Of a stretch of 64,000 bases of DNA, positions 22,167 to 34,247 are shown piece by piece. This DNA is from Astropecten irregularis (lineage: Eukaryota > Echinodermata > Asteroidea > Paxillosida > Astropectinidae): contig OZ020246.1 in assembly GCA_963971285.1 (NCBI GenBank), forward strand, positions 17,157,217 to 17,221,216, written 5' to 3'. How positions within the stretch are numbered: position 1 is the stretch's first letter; every line of letters begins with the position of its first letter. The position numbers were made by a program, and so were the translations under genes. The notes under the pieces are model-generated. The model searched no databases. It was given only the letters and a program-made list of their open reading frames with translations, and was not told where the DNA came from.

Positions 22167-25100
22167 TTACACATGTATCAGCAGTACGAGTAACTGTAAG
22201 GAGAAAGATTATCAACAAAGTAAGATTATAAATCAATTGTACAGAAGCCGGAAGGGGTGGATATCCTGGAACTTGTTAATATGCCATTGGCCATAAGCAT
22301 TGATAACTTGTTTTCACTTCAGTTCTGCACAAGACAGACTGGCAGCAGGCCATTGCATCAGGTCGGAGTGGAGTTGACTTGGAGTTGTCCAGGACCCATG
22401 AATAAGTCCATTACACCATACATGGGCAACCAGAGTAGCAACTTGAACTATGCACTGTAGCAGATACTTCTAGATTTTGTAGGCTCTAGCACGGGTCACA
22501 CTAATCAAAGTCAACTCGGCGTCAACAAGAAAAAGGCGTCAATTTGGCGTCAACTCATCCCAATTTTGAAATATTGAAAAATAAATACACAGTACTGCAA
22601 TCAGTAGTATAAGAAAGAATTTGCATTGGTTTGAAGTTATATTCCATCTAAGAAAATAGAGTTTTTTCTCTTAAAAAAAAATCACTGCTGAGCAACATAT
22701 CCGCAGGCCGCCATCTTGCCATTTACAGCTCATGGACGATACCATTTTAAGTAGGGGTGTTCAAGTAATGCGAGTGCCGAATCATGGACAACACTACTCA
22801 ACTCTCCCCACCCCGACCCCAGCTAAGTATAATTATAATACACTGTTATTTAGAATAATGTTTTATTTTGCAAAAGTAACAAAGAACTCTTTGCCATTCA
22901 TAATTATAACTCCCTAGAATAATCGCATTACTTGTACACCCACACATAATGGTATCGTCGAGTTGATGCCGAGTTGACGCCTTTTTCTAGTTGACGCCGA
23001 AGTTGACTTTAATTAGTATGACCGCTCTAGCACTGTCACTTTTTGGGCTGCCGTAACACTATGAGTTTTGAAAACAACAATTGATAGATGAAATTTTTGT
23101 GAAACATTGCAGCACATACCTCGAGTCCTAGATCGTAAATTTGCCCGAATTATTATTCTTTTTTAATCCTCAAACATCCATTATAAATGCTTACAAGCAA
23201 TTACAAAAATTAGGGCGATTGTGGGTTGACAGGATCCCAAAACACATTGATTTTTTTGGCTCTGAACTAACTTCTACTCCTCAAAAATGATACTTTTGAC
23301 TTTCAGCAAATGTTCCTGGGTCCTTAAAAGCCTAGATTGAAGAAATTTGTTAAACATTTCAGGGTTAAAATTCAATTTTCTTACGCGCTTCTTGTAAACT
23401 TTAAAACAGGCCGTCTGATCGCGTGAGGCCATTTTGTCTGGTCTGGTTAGTCTAGTGCCCAGACCCAACATATCAAGAGTCCTCAAAATGTCAGAGTGGA
23501 AACCAGACTATTCTCGTCTGCGGCCGTCCGTGCAGCGGTGAAATGTTACAATCTTGGTTACTGTTTTTACCCCATAATTTCCCTCAAAAATCAAAGCCCT
23601 GCCCTCTTTCCAAAAAATTAACCTTGGTAATATAGAGGAGAAGACCAACAAAGTATATGTAGGTAAGTTACTTTTCAAAAAGAAGTTTCCTTTCCTTTAT
23701 AGTTTTAGGACCCGTAAAGCTACAATCCCCAAAATTAGAATGTACAACTACAAGTGCATTCTCATTTTTGTAATTGACCCACAACTTTTCAAGAATAAAA
23801 TTGAACGGCATGTATGCAGCACACGATCGGTCGGTCTGTCTGACCAGACTGGGCCCTTATTCAGCGCATGTTGAGCCAAAGGAAATGCCGTGAATCGTCT
23901 TGTCTGACCCCCCATCCATAAACCATAGGCCTAGGCTAGGCCTAGTTATATACAAAAATCCCAAAATTACAATAACATTTAAGTTACAACTTGCCGCTTT
24001 GTTTTCATCGCTCAAAGGTCAGCTAACGTTAGCCAACTTCAACAACAAGCAAACATGTTAATGTACCTACCAATGCCTACAGTCGCAACCTTCAACCTGA
24101 CAAAAATCCTTTCCAATTCCATGCAGATTCTCAATGTAAATCTTAATTCTTATAAATTATATAAATTATTTCAGCCAGTCAGTCAGGTACCCACCAAAAA
24201 CATTGGAAGCGTCATACGCTTACCACACAATACCACTGGATTTCAGACTGCAAGAAAAAAATCACAGAAACCGAAACCAAAAAATTCTGACCAACAAAAA
24301 CCACGCCACAGTTGCCTTACCTGTTTACTTTTCCATTCTTCTTATAGAGCAACACAGTAACTCAGTCTTGCTGAGTATTGTCGTGTGTATTTATCTCAGG
24401 CATATACATTATTTACATTAAAATTTCGAATCAAAACATTCCCAGCGCCAGCAAGTTACAGTCTGCTTCTTGAACACAAAATGTATGTATTCATTGACAA
24501 CGGTATGAATATTCATAATCAGTAAATCTTACTACATCCAAATAAAATAGATCCATTTCAAATAAGACACAAAATTCTCAAATCTCCTTATTTTCAGTAT
24601 AGTTTGAGGCGAACGTCAAAACCAGGTAAAAATTGCATAGTCAAAACTGTGATTTTGTAATCTTACGCAAATTATTAATTACGAATACCGCGCGGAGCGA
24701 TACGAAACCATTTTTCTAATGCTAAATAGCAACAAAACAGAAAAGTGCCGAAATGTCACACAAGTCGACCGTCGGACAACTCGACTCAGAAACAAGTCGA
24801 CTCACGGTATTTCGTCAAGTCACACACTACTTACATAGGAAAGGTGCCGCATTGCTATCCTGCTAAGTACACTGTAAATAATATTCTGAAGGATAATTAC
24901 TTTCTGACAGATTATTATTATTTTATGAATAATTGAGATCACGGCCGACTTGTCCTATTATTCCCATAGGAACAGCGCCCTCATTCGGTGATTAAAACCA
25001 AGCGGGACGGACTGGCACCACACATCCATTTTATACAACTTGAAAACGATTGAAAGATGGGTACCAGTCTAATGTAACTTCCGTGTGTTTGTCGTCGGCT

Positions 25101-25196
25101 TCAACTTTCAAGGTTTGTGCGGGTAGCTACTTCAACAAATTTGACAAAATCTCGATAAAATCAACAACCTAGGTGTTGCAAAAACACCATTTCATT
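22167..25196. promoter_or_regulatory. Divergent ZDHHC1 / PGLS promoter region
   Basis: The two start codons face away from each other 3.0 kb apart, with at least one non-coding ZDHHC1 exon expected between them (acceptor at 22194-22200 on the - strand). No TATA box stands out near either end. Relatively CpG-rich patches occur at about 24680-24800 and 25080-25190. A TIR element fills 22493-23030 and aggcctaggctaggcctag lies near 23930. Promoter positions are inferred from gene layout only. Confidence 0.45.
22493..23030. mobile_element. 0.54-kb TIR element upstream of ZDHHC1
   Basis: About 65-bp imperfect inverted ends contain aagtcaactcggcgtcaac, aagaaaaaggcgtcaa and ggcgtcaactc on the left and their inverses on the right (gagttgacgcctttttct, agttgacgccgaagttgac). 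A second inner inverted pair, gacgataccatt and aatggtatcgtc, lies at 22736 and 22950. No transposase ORF is seen, so it is non-autonomous. Confidence 0.85.
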
Positions 25197-27470
25197 ATGT
25201 CTGGCAAAACAGTCCATATTTTACCGACGGCTGAAATCCCAAATGCCGTGTGTGAATTTGTGGCCGAGCAGAGCAAGGCAGCCGTGACGGAGCGAGGGGC
25301 GTTCTACCTCGGCGTGTCGGGTGGGAGTGTCGCTAAATTCATGATCGAGGGTCTGCCTAAAATCCAAGGAGTGCAGTGGGACAAGTGGCACGTGTTTTTC
25401 TGCGATGAAAGGCTGGTACCATTTGACGATGCAGACAGCACTTACAGGATTTATAAAGTAAATGATTTTATGTTAAAACTAGATTATTTGGGTGCCTCTT
25501 TTTGACTATTTTAGTTTTTAGTTTGAGTTTCATATTTTTCATTTTCATTTTTGTTTTTATTGATAAAGATTTTTTTTATTTATTTACTTATTTTTTTTAG
25601 GGGGGGGGGGGGGGGGGGGGGGCTTCGCTCTAATGCACTCTTGTTAAACATTTTACTTGAAACCTCAAGTACATGTTATGACTATGTAAACCTACATTTC
25701 AACTTGTCTTGTGTGGTAGGTACAGATTTTTAGGGGTAAGAAACTTCTTTCCATTGCCTGTCCTAGTATTCTCGACTCTACTTCATACTGTGTTCATTAC
25801 TAATCCATGTACTTGTATGCATATGCTACTAATACTATGATTTATGTTCTTGTATTTTGATTCCTTTAGGAACTTATTGGAAAAGTTAATCTCCCAGAGA
25901 GTCAGATTTACCCAATTGACCCATCGCTCTCTGTCACGGATGCTGCAAAAGACTACGCTACCAAAGTTGGTGTCGTACCAAAAGGTGGTGATGGGCTTCC
26001 AGTCTTTGATCTGCTTGTTCTTGGTATGGGCCCTGATGGCCACACCTGCTCCCTGTTCCCTGGACACAAATTGTTGAAGGTAAAAAATTCAAAGATTAAA
26101 AACAAGTAATAAACTGCTGCAAACTGCTCATCATGACCTGATATTTATTAAATGCTTGGAATTTGGAGGTCCTGATGTATTTTGATCCTATCAGGATCTT
26201 TACCCAAGACTAAATGACAAGAGAACACAAACATGTAGGTAAAGATACGCATAAATGGATGAGAGGGTCAGGAGAAAAGAGGGGTGTGTCGGGGTGAGGG
26301 TGGCTAGAATCATTCAAAGGTGAACATTAAGACCTTTGATCCTAACATTATAAACCATTAAGAATAAATTTTAAAAGGAACGCTTGGAGTTAAGAGGGCC
26401 TGACGTTTCCCAATCCTAGCAGTAAGAAAGATCCTGCTATGATTGAACTATATCAGGCCTTCCTAACTACAAGCATTTGATATAGTTCAGGTCAATGTTT
26501 TGGTTGATGATGAGCAGTTTGCAGCTGTTTATTATTTGCATTTTAAGAAGGAACATTATGTACATGTATAAGGGAATCCGATACCATGTGTGGAATTCAT
26601 GTATTTTTTTGCCTTTGTAAATTTCTCCCATTTTCAATCATGTCCACAATAATCTTCCTCTTGTTTGTTTGTTTGTTTGTGAATGTTTCTCATCAGGAAG
26701 AATCTCTGATCGTTGCTCCTATCGATGACTCTCCCAAGCCTCCCCCATGCCGGGTAACCCTGACGTACCCAGTCATCAAAGCAGCCCGCTGTGCCATGTT
26801 TGCCTCCACTGGTGCTGGCAAAGCGGACGTTGTTCAGGTACTGTGGGTCATTCCAACAGCTTTGGTGCACATTATTTGACTCAGATCTCTCTTGTTACAG
26901 AATAAATCAATTAATATCTATCTTATTGTTACTGTCATTCTGTGATATTGTTGTCATTCTCAGTATGGGTATCAACTGGGAATAAGCTGACCTACTCATT
27001 ACAAGGGGCCGTTTCCGAACCTTGGTTCCGGTTTTGGCTCCATTTCATGAATCCATTCTAGGCTAAAATAACGGGTATCAAAATAGAGGCTTTTGGCTGC
27101 GGAAGTAGAAGTAGATTCTCTGGTTTGAAAAGTAAAACGGAGCTTCAGCTTCAATGAAAAAACACAACCTGTATTTTCATCATTATGGATGACAGAGCGG
27201 GAGCCTGAGCCTCTGTTTCATAAACCCCTATGAAACTATTTGCTTGTTTTCAGGAATCTTTGTTCTTGTAAACATTTGGCTGTGCTGTGCAATATATGCA
27301 TTTATATTTATATGTACATGTTTTTGTTTATTGATTTGTTTTGACCACAGCGTGTACTAGAAGGCAAAGAAGCTGAGCCTCTACCGGCAGCCAGAGTCCA
27401 GCTGAAACAGGGCACAGTTCACTGGTTCCTGGATAACGATGCAGCTGGTAAACTACAATCCAAATACTGA
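25197..27470 (+). CDS. PGLS: 6-phosphogluconolactonase
   Basis: Four exons: 25197-25457, 25870-26079, 26697-26837, 27351-27470; 732 nt, 243 aa (human about 258). All internal junctions are phase 0 with canonical GT-AG sites. Cytosolic enzyme of the oxidative pentose phosphate pathway, hydrolysing 6-phosphogluconolactone to 6-phosphogluconate. Family signatures visible: LGVSGGS (about residues 38-44, phosphate-binding loop), FFCDERLVP (67-75) and [16 protein letters not shown] (138-153, active-site region), then [17 protein letters not shown] in exon 3 and the C-terminal HWFLDNDAA. The start is the first ATG of the frame and fits family length. Intron 1 carries a 23-G run; introns 2 and 3 carry repeat copies and a MITE. 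Confidence 0.96.
25600..25622 (+). repeat. G23 homopolymer in PGLS intron 1
   Basis: Twenty-three consecutive G directly after a T-rich tract (ttattttttttag). It could form a G-quadruplex in DNA or pre-mRNA; the length may be an assembly estimate. Confidence 0.8.
26105..26540. repeat. Two inverted GATCCTAGCAGGATC repeat copies (PGLS intron 2)
   Basis: 26105-26300 runs in the + direction (aataaactgctgcaaactgc, gatcctatcaggatctt, ggatgagagggtcag). 26370-26540 contains taagagggcctgacgtttcc and then the inverse tgatgagcagtttgcagctg, giving a head-to-head arrangement. Confidence 0.65.
27005..27228. mobile_element. Foldback MITE related to 4452-4686 (PGLS intron 3)
   Basis: Contains catgaatccattctaggcta, agagcgggagcctgagcctc and aacacaacctgtattttcat, the inverse order of the blocks in the TBC1D20 intron 6 copy. 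Termini ggggccgtttccgaa and ctctgtttcataaacccc are decayed. Confidence 0.65.
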
Positions 27471-27564
27471 GACCATTAATCTTTTTGGGGATAGCGGATT
27501 ATCTTACAATAATATGTGAGGTGAAAATTAAAAGAGAGTAGGTAAAATATCTTTCACATCTGGG

Positions 27565-27797
27565 ACCAATTTCACAGAGCACAAAAAAAAACACAAAAAT
27601 TGTCTTCCTTGATCAAATAGGATTACCAACCAAATGTTCATGTGATGTTTACTGCTTTTGACTTGTATTCAGCTTTTGTTTGCTGAGCATAACATTCACA
27701 AGGAGTTTTGGCTGGCATACTGATTTTATTTACCAAGGTTTTTGGTGCTTAAGCAAATTTTGGTGCTTAAGCAGCTCTATGAAATTGGCCTCTGCTT
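27565..27797. mobile_element. MITE with (G)GNCCAATTTCA ends in the PGLS 3' flank
   Basis: Left accaatttcacagagc and right gctctatgaaattggcc are inverted. The internal direct repeat ttttggtgcttaagca occurs twice next to the right end. Confidence 0.7.
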
Positions 27798-28447
27798 GCA
27801 CTTTTCAGCTTCGGTTTTGTCACTGCATAATTTCCCTTCGGCCTTTCAAATTTAGTTTATATCAGTTTATATGTAGCACTGAAAAATCCCATAAATTCTA
27901 ACAACTGTATGCAGTTAATTACTCTGTACGTACAGTAAATTTTAAAAAAGATTTGTTTTATGTCCCCAAACACGGAAGACACACCCCTTATCTTGGAATG
28001 ACATATTTAAGTGTCAGGTTTTGACCTAAGATGGAGAAAAACATCTGCTAAATATGCATAACAAATTTCGTTAATGAAGCCAAGAGGCAAACTATCAATT
28101 TAAAAGCCTTGAAATAATCCTGTGCAATATTCATTGAATAATTATGGATTATCAAATTAAATACATGCCTAAAAATCCATAATCAGCTGTTAAACATTTT
28201 CCATTCAAACTTGTTCAGTACTGAAGAGTGGTGTATTTGGAAGATTTTTCTACTTTTATAGTTTTGTTAAATGAAACTGTTATATTATATTGGATGCACG
28301 TATTTGTATGTTGATTAAATCAACCTGAAAAGTCTAATACATTTCATCCCAGAAAAGTATTGTTTTTATGTTTTATCTGTAGAATTTACGTTATGTTCTG
28401 TTTGTGTTTTCCCTTCTTAGTATTTGCTTTAAGTCTTGGCCGCTCAA

Positions 28448-28453
28448 AATAAA
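28448..28453 (+). terminator. PGLS: Candidate PGLS poly(A) signal
   Basis: AATAAA 978 nt after the PGLS stop codon, followed within 30 nt by T/G-rich sequence (ggttgttttatttg). Other A/T-rich variants exist, so this is a best guess. Confidence 0.4.
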
Positions 28454-29639
28454 ACAGAATTAAAGTTATAGGTTGTTTTATTTGAATCCTACCTTAGAAA
28501 CTCCATAAAAAATGTTCAAATGTAAGCTTTGTAGTTAATTGTTATTATGTGTGGATACTATAGGGGTTAATTTCCATAAAATATTTGGCTAATCCAATGG
28601 TTGTTGCAGCAACTTTTTGCAACTTTCTTAGATGTTACTTCATTCATAATAATGATAAGGTGCAGAATTTTTACTTCATTTTTTTTCTACATAATGTACG
28701 GTACACTGATTTAGTGGACAAACAAACATTGGACTTGTCTGCCATTATCATAACCAACCACTCAACTTCACATACTGTGAATCAATCTTATTGCTATGCA
28801 AAGTGTGATGTACCAGTGCAAATTACTATATTGACAGCTCATCTTAAGATTTCCCGCACTGCCCTGGAATTAAACAAAAAGCCACTGTGTGCATAAAATC
28901 AGTGTGAATAATGAGAAACTAGAAGAGAGTTATATTTTTTGTAATTCTGTATGTTCTTGAAGCTAATTGGTGAATAAAGCCAGTATAATTCAAATTCAAG
29001 TTCGCAGATAACAAAGTGTGACATGTTTGTCTTCTTGTTTGTGCGTTTCCATGGTGACAGAATTGAATTACTTCTTGATACTTGTGTCCCCAATAAGTTT
29101 TACCACTACTTCCACAACCCACAAAAAAAACTTTAGATTAAACTTCAATTAGCCCTTGGGATTGTCATGAGGCCTCTGTTTAAAATCATTCATGTACTTA
29201 GTAGAAATCTCTAATATGATAGAACTTAGATGTGAAATAAAAATAGGAATAAAATTTCAGCCGTGATTCTAATTTTTGCGGCTTGGGTTCACACGAATGG
29301 ATATTGTAGCGGCTGTAGTCGCTTCTCATAGGCTCGTGTGTATTTTCAAGCCGTAGCCAAGTCATTTGGACACTTGCGGCTTCTGGACCGGAAGCAAATA
29401 GCGCCCTCACTAGACGTGTGGATTTTACTTTTTATGTAAACATAATCACCGCATAGACAGGAACAGACCACAGCAGTGCATGTGTCACAAATCACGATGT
29501 CAATGTTTGTTACATGAAAATGATCGATAAAATCATCCGTAATTTCGAACCAGATTTAAAAAATGAGAGAGATCGAGACGAATTATAGAAGCGTGAAGGT
29601 CTCTAGATCAGAATTGAAGTGTCATTTCGTCAGTTGAAA

Positions 29640-32600
29640 ATGGACACCGGCGTCAAAGTGCTGTGCGTGTGGACTTTGTGGATGTGGTTTGCGCTGAATA
29701 ATAACGGATGGACATTGCCACCTACGTTTGTGGTGCATGGAACTCCACATAACATGCACAAAGCAGGCAAAGGTGATTTGGGGTATTTATTGTATTGGTA
29801 CTAAAAGTAGTTGTAATTTCACTATTCTTTTGTGTAGTTCTACACTGTATTAATACAACTTACAAGTTAAGTTGAGTTTCACAGTCAATCATTATTCATT
29901 TTATCATTTCTATATAATTATTCAATATTCATTAATTAAAAAATAGAATAGGCCCCTATGTAACTTAGATTAGATATGCAGAAAGAAGTCTTTAATTAAG
30001 TGCAACTTTACAATCGCCAAATCACACGGCACATGGCCATGCAAAAATTCCTTAACAATTTAAAGAAGTCGGGACTTTTCCCATGGCCATGTCATTTAGC
30101 ACTAGCACCCTTTTAAATCCCATAATCCTTTGCGGTTTGTATTTGCGATAAGGTCATATGATAGTCATGTTGTACTCATTCAATTATTTATTAATGGCAA
30201 TTGCAAATTACGGGACTCCGGCTCCCCTGTTTTTTTGCCTGTTACATGTATTAGCATTTGTACAAAAGAGGTCAACCTGCAAATGAGTACAAACCTCTGG
30301 TAATATTCTCTTAATGAATAAATTCCCTTATTCTTTGTGAAGTCAGATCAATAAGTGTGACTTTCTTACCTGATTTTCAGACACTAACACGCTGGAACGA
30401 CGTGAATATGTTTCATTGCGCATGCTGTACATAATGATAAAAAACAGGGGGGAGGAGGGGGGTAACTGTAAGGACTGTGTTCACTATGAGTATGAATATG
30501 AGTTGACACATGTCAGAACGTACCTGGGCCAACTCAGAGTACTCGGACTGACTCCCCAAGTCACGTAACACTGAAGTCAACTCAAAATGAAAAATTTACA
30601 CCCAACACAAGAACATCATTCAGAAGTCAGAACTCACCATTCCCGTGTTCACCTGTATAATGCTCAACAGTCACCATGTAGGCCTACCTATTGAGTCCAC
30701 TTCCGTGCATTATGCTGTGTGCCAAATTCTAGTGTTAGCGTTTTACCTCAATTTAGATGTTCAACACAGTCACTGAAATCTTTATTTCATAGAGTGTAAT
30801 CATTTTTCAGTATGTACAACTGACTTGGTTTGTATTGTCTTTTCTTTAGATATCCGTGCTCGACTTGTCGGTAGCTTTTTGCACCAAGGTAGAGTAGAGG
30901 TCCAAATAGACCGGCAGTGGGGAGCAGTGTGTGGCTCAGAGAATGGATGGCACATTGTGGATGCCCACGTCCTATGTCGACAGTTGGGCTTCCCTACTGC
31001 CCTGTTGGCCTTGATCAACGGTCCCGGGGAAGGACCTACGTTGATGGACCAGGTGGAATGTGTCGGCCAGGAATCCAATTTGGGACACTGTCCACACAGC
31101 AGCAGCAGGAACTGTCAACAGGGGAAGGCGACGGCACTATGCCAAGGAGCTCCCCTCCCAGGTACATGAGACATGCTGGCTAATGACACCCTAGACATTG
31201 TTCAACTAAATGATGATTGCCCTGTAGTAGTGTACACGACATGGAGCTGTTAATCAATCAATCAATCAATCAGTGGGAGCATGCGCCATGTCAGTGCATT
31301 ACCTTTGAGCCGTACTCCTTCGTTCTCCTGATGGCCATACCCCAGGCAGCCATGCAACCCATCCCTCTCTCAGAAAAAAAAGAAGATCCATCTGACACAA
31401 CCGCTTGTCATGAGGTTATTTCAATCAATAGCTTGAAGTCTAATAAATGATCTAATATCCACATTTATTCAAATTTTGGGGATAATTTTAAATTGCTGAT
31501 TTTGGAGGGTTCAAACATTCTTCATCTTCTTCTTCTTCGGCCACCGTCATAAACTAACAATTGGCTACCATCTGGATGCATCTCCATATCTCCTTTTTCC
31601 AAGCATCTCTATATTGAGCTAGACACTTGGCTTGGACTAAGCTCATTCCTGTCCACCCTTTGATGTTATCAATCTGTTGTTTCTTTTGGCGTCCTCTCTT
31701 CCTCTTCCCTTCAACTTTTCCTTCTGTGATCTGGATTGTTAGTGCACTGCCGCTTCCTTAAAAAGATGTGGCCAAAGTAGGTTAACTTCCTTTTCACTTT
31801 TCATTATTATTATTCTCTTCAAAGTCCGTGCTGAAGGTACAGTTGAAATACTCTACGACAGTCACTGGATTCCGGTCTGCCAGGGATTAGGGGAAGCATC
31901 CATGGCTGAGGTCATTTGCCGACAGCTCGGCTTCAAGTACCTCGTCAGTGTCAGGGGCCGCCAAGGCACGGCCTACTCCAAGGACCAGCTCTTCTTGGAT
32001 TTTGAATGCGATGGACAGGAGGCGTACCTAGCACAGTGTCGGACCAGCGGCCCCCGCGTAAGGGAGTGCACACTGGCTGAGGTCATATGCAGCAACAACA
32101 ACTCAGGCAAAGCAGGTGAGATATGTTCATGCCTGTTAAATTCCCTCTAATAGAAAGGCTACCCCCTTAAGCACTCTTTTAAGTGGCTTACCTTGATTTA
32201 TCATCCACAGGAGAAATTATCCGTCTGGCCGAGAGCGATTTCAAGGGTACTGGCCAGGTGCAGGTGAACTTCATGGGGGAGTGGTGGTCCATCTGCCTGC
32301 ATGGATTTGACCGGACGGCTGCCAAGCTAGCCTGCGAGCAGCTCGGCTTCCAGTACGCCTCTACCCTTCAGGGTAAGACAATGTCCTACGGCCGCATCCC
32401 AAAACCCGCTGGCTATGGTACCATCAAGTGCAAAGGGACAGAGACCTTCCTCAAGGAGTGTGATCACTACTTGGATGCCAGTTACGTGTGTCCGTCAGGC
32501 ATCCTAGCTGAGATTTCATGCACTGACAATGGTGAAACTGTCTTACCTGGTGAGTCATCACCCTCTCCCTCTTCCTGAAAGAATAATTCATTTAATGTTG

Positions 32601-34247
32601 CATTGGTTAAAAAAAAGTTTGTTAAAATTACTTTTGAATTATTCTTGAAGTAAATGCCTTTGTAAGTGAACATTGAAAAGTGATCAAAGGAAAATTGAAA
32701 GGAGTGGGATTTGAACCACCGACCTCCTGAGTACCGTACCGGCGCTCTACCAACTGAGCAATCCAGCCCTAAGTTGGTGGGTGGTGTCCCTAATAGTCAA
32801 TTATCTTCGTTCATTTTGGCAGTCAGATGCCGTGGACTTTATCGAAGATAGCCCAAAATGGACCCAAACGGGGTATGTGCAAAGAGTTCTGGGTAAAATT
32901 GTTGCTTGGGCTTGCGTTGAGTATTGTACAAATGCCACAAGATTACCCACTGTCCTTTGCGTATGCAAATTTTCTTTGATAAGGTCCATGAAACCATTCA
33001 CATACCGCTATATCCCAAGGATCACACAAAGAGTCTACAGTTATCAATAAAAATCAAAATTCATCCAGTCAGTTTCTCTTGTGGTTATTTGATGATTAAA
33101 ATGCCTTTTGAACACAGAATTGTCAATTTGTATGCAGATTATCAGGTGCGGATTGTTGGAGGATACTTTCCCTATGAAGGGAGGGTGGAGGTATCGTATA
33201 ATGGCCAATGGGGTACGGTGTGCGACGATGGCTGGGGGTATGCTGATGCCGAAGTGGTGTGCCAGCAGCTTGGCTTCTATGCTGTGGAAGCCGTTGCCTC
33301 CACGGCGTACTTTGGCGAGGGAAACGGGCCCATCTGGTTGGATGACGTGGCGTGTTTGGGGAATGAGACGAGCATCATAAACTGCCAACACGCAGGCATC
33401 GGGAATCACAACTGCAACCACAACGAGGATGCCGGCGTGCGATGCCAAGAAAATCAAACTCAGTTTTCGCCACTGCCTCCAGGCAAAAAAGGTAAGGAGA
33501 AGAGACTCTCTCGCTCAAATCTAGTTTTCGATTTACTTGTACTTTGGCCCTGTCATCAACAACTCCCAACCATCGTCTTCTGTCCTGGGCGATCCTTTCT
33601 AGCTCTCTCCAGGTGTGACCGATCTGTTTGGAAGCGGCCTCCAGGTTCCTTCTCCATGTGTTCTTTGGTCTTCCAGGTCAGGGCCTGCGGGTGATGTTGG
33701 ATGTTGGTTTCCGTAGTGTGTGGCCGATCCAACGCCATCTCCTCCTCCTGATCTCTTCCTCCACTGGCACCTGGTTTGTTCTTAATTGCCAGAGTTCTAT
33801 ATTACTGTTGGTGTCTGGCCAGCGTATCTGGAGGATTCTTCACAGGAAGGAGTTTCCAATTTGGCTTCAAATATTGCACTGACATCAAGTAGCTTGGAAT
33901 GACTAAACGATTGTTCTGTGTTCACTTCTTGCATAGATTCCATACTTCCACTCATCGTCATCCTGATCAATGGCCTCATCGCACTCCTTATCCTGTTTGG
34001 TTGCATCGTCTACTGCTACCTAAAGCTCTGGGACAGGTACACTGGTCACACACGCCGGGCCCATCTCAGGCACACCCAGGACGCAAGCACGCAGGGTGCC
34101 AATGACATCCCCTTAGAGTACACGGACGAGCCGCCATCTTACAACACCGTGCAGGAGAACCGGGAGGTGTACATCACGCAGCGGCCGGAAACACCGCCCC
34201 CGGAGTATGACGAAGCAATCAAACTGCAAGCAGAGGTGCGTGCTTAG
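29640..34247 (+). CDS. Single-pass membrane receptor with four SRCR domains and a PPxY tail
   Basis: Six exons: 29640-29772, 30850-31161, 31825-32115, 32211-32549, 33138-33491, 33937-34247; 1,740 nt, 579 aa. All introns are phase 1, the usual one-domain-per-exon SRCR layout. Exon 1 encodes a signal peptide (hydrophobic core about residues 6-19). Exons 2-5 encode SRCR domains at about 47-145, 150-238, 249-350 and 362-461. Each has six cysteines (group A). SRCR 4 is the most canonical ([24 protein letters not shown]) and SRCR 2 and 3 are more diverged. Exon 6 gives a transmembrane helix (about 479-505) and a tail of about 74 residues with EPPSYNTV and PPPEYDEA, two PPxY motifs that in other proteins bind WW domains of NEDD4-type ubiquitin ligases; YNTV also fits a YxxPhi sorting signal. 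SRCR proteins often act in innate recognition or adhesion; the ligand here is unknown. I do not assign orthology. Confidence 0.88.
31249..31271 (+). repeat. (AATC)n microsatellite
   Basis: Five to six copies of aatc in SRCR receptor intron 2. Confidence 0.8.
31555..31790 (-). mobile_element. LINE reverse-transcriptase C-terminal remnant (SRCR gene intron 2)
   Basis: Reading the - strand gives KLTYFGHIF, then after a frame break [19 protein letters not shown], then [20 protein letters not shown]. That is the conserved C-terminal pattern of non-LTR retrotransposon reverse transcriptases (a GRP/GRQ basic stretch, W-x-D/N-N-I, AQ-x-R-x-W). Stops and frame shifts show it is dead. The orientation is opposite to the host gene. 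Confidence 0.75.
32665..33096 (-). mobile_element. tRNA-derived SINE, split copy (SRCR gene intron 4)
   Basis: The - strand tRNA-like body at about 32695-32770 has tgctcagttggtagagcgcc and ggtggttcaaatcc. The 5' part gatatagcggtatgtgaatgg is displaced to about 33000-33020 by roughly 155 bp of unrelated sequence. A tail fragment (ccagtcagtttctcttgtgg) lies at 33065-33085 in the opposite orientation. The acceptor of SRCR exon 5 follows 40 bp later. Confidence 0.7.
33510..33890 (-). mobile_element. Second LINE reverse-transcriptase C-terminal remnant (SRCR gene intron 5)
   Basis: The - strand translates in pieces to [38 protein letters not shown] and [15 protein letters not shown]. This is the typical end of a non-LTR retrotransposon ORF2 of a different lineage from the 31.6-kb remnant. 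Frame changes between the pieces mark it as a pseudogene. It overlaps the open read-through after SRCR exon 5 but is intronic. Confidence 0.85.

Larger units (their letters stand above)
27471..29639. other. Intergenic region PGLS to SRCR receptor
   Basis: AT-rich PGLS 3' UTR and flank. A MITE with ggaccaatttcacagagc and gctctatgaaattggcc ends lies at 27565-27797, with gtgcttaagca repeated near its right end. An AATAAA at 28448-28453 is a candidate PGLS poly(A) signal. 28740-28900 resembles the 14059-14203 repeat. 29270-29410 is less AT-rich and may be promoter-proximal to the receptor gene. No coding sequence is recognised. Confidence 0.55.

Noticed and set aside
32924-33694. 256-aa open frame taken as one exon of the SRCR gene
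   Set aside because: Only 33138-33491 is the SRCR exon, bounded by a tatgcag acceptor and an AAG|GTAAGG donor. The upstream part is SINE and the downstream part LINE remnant.
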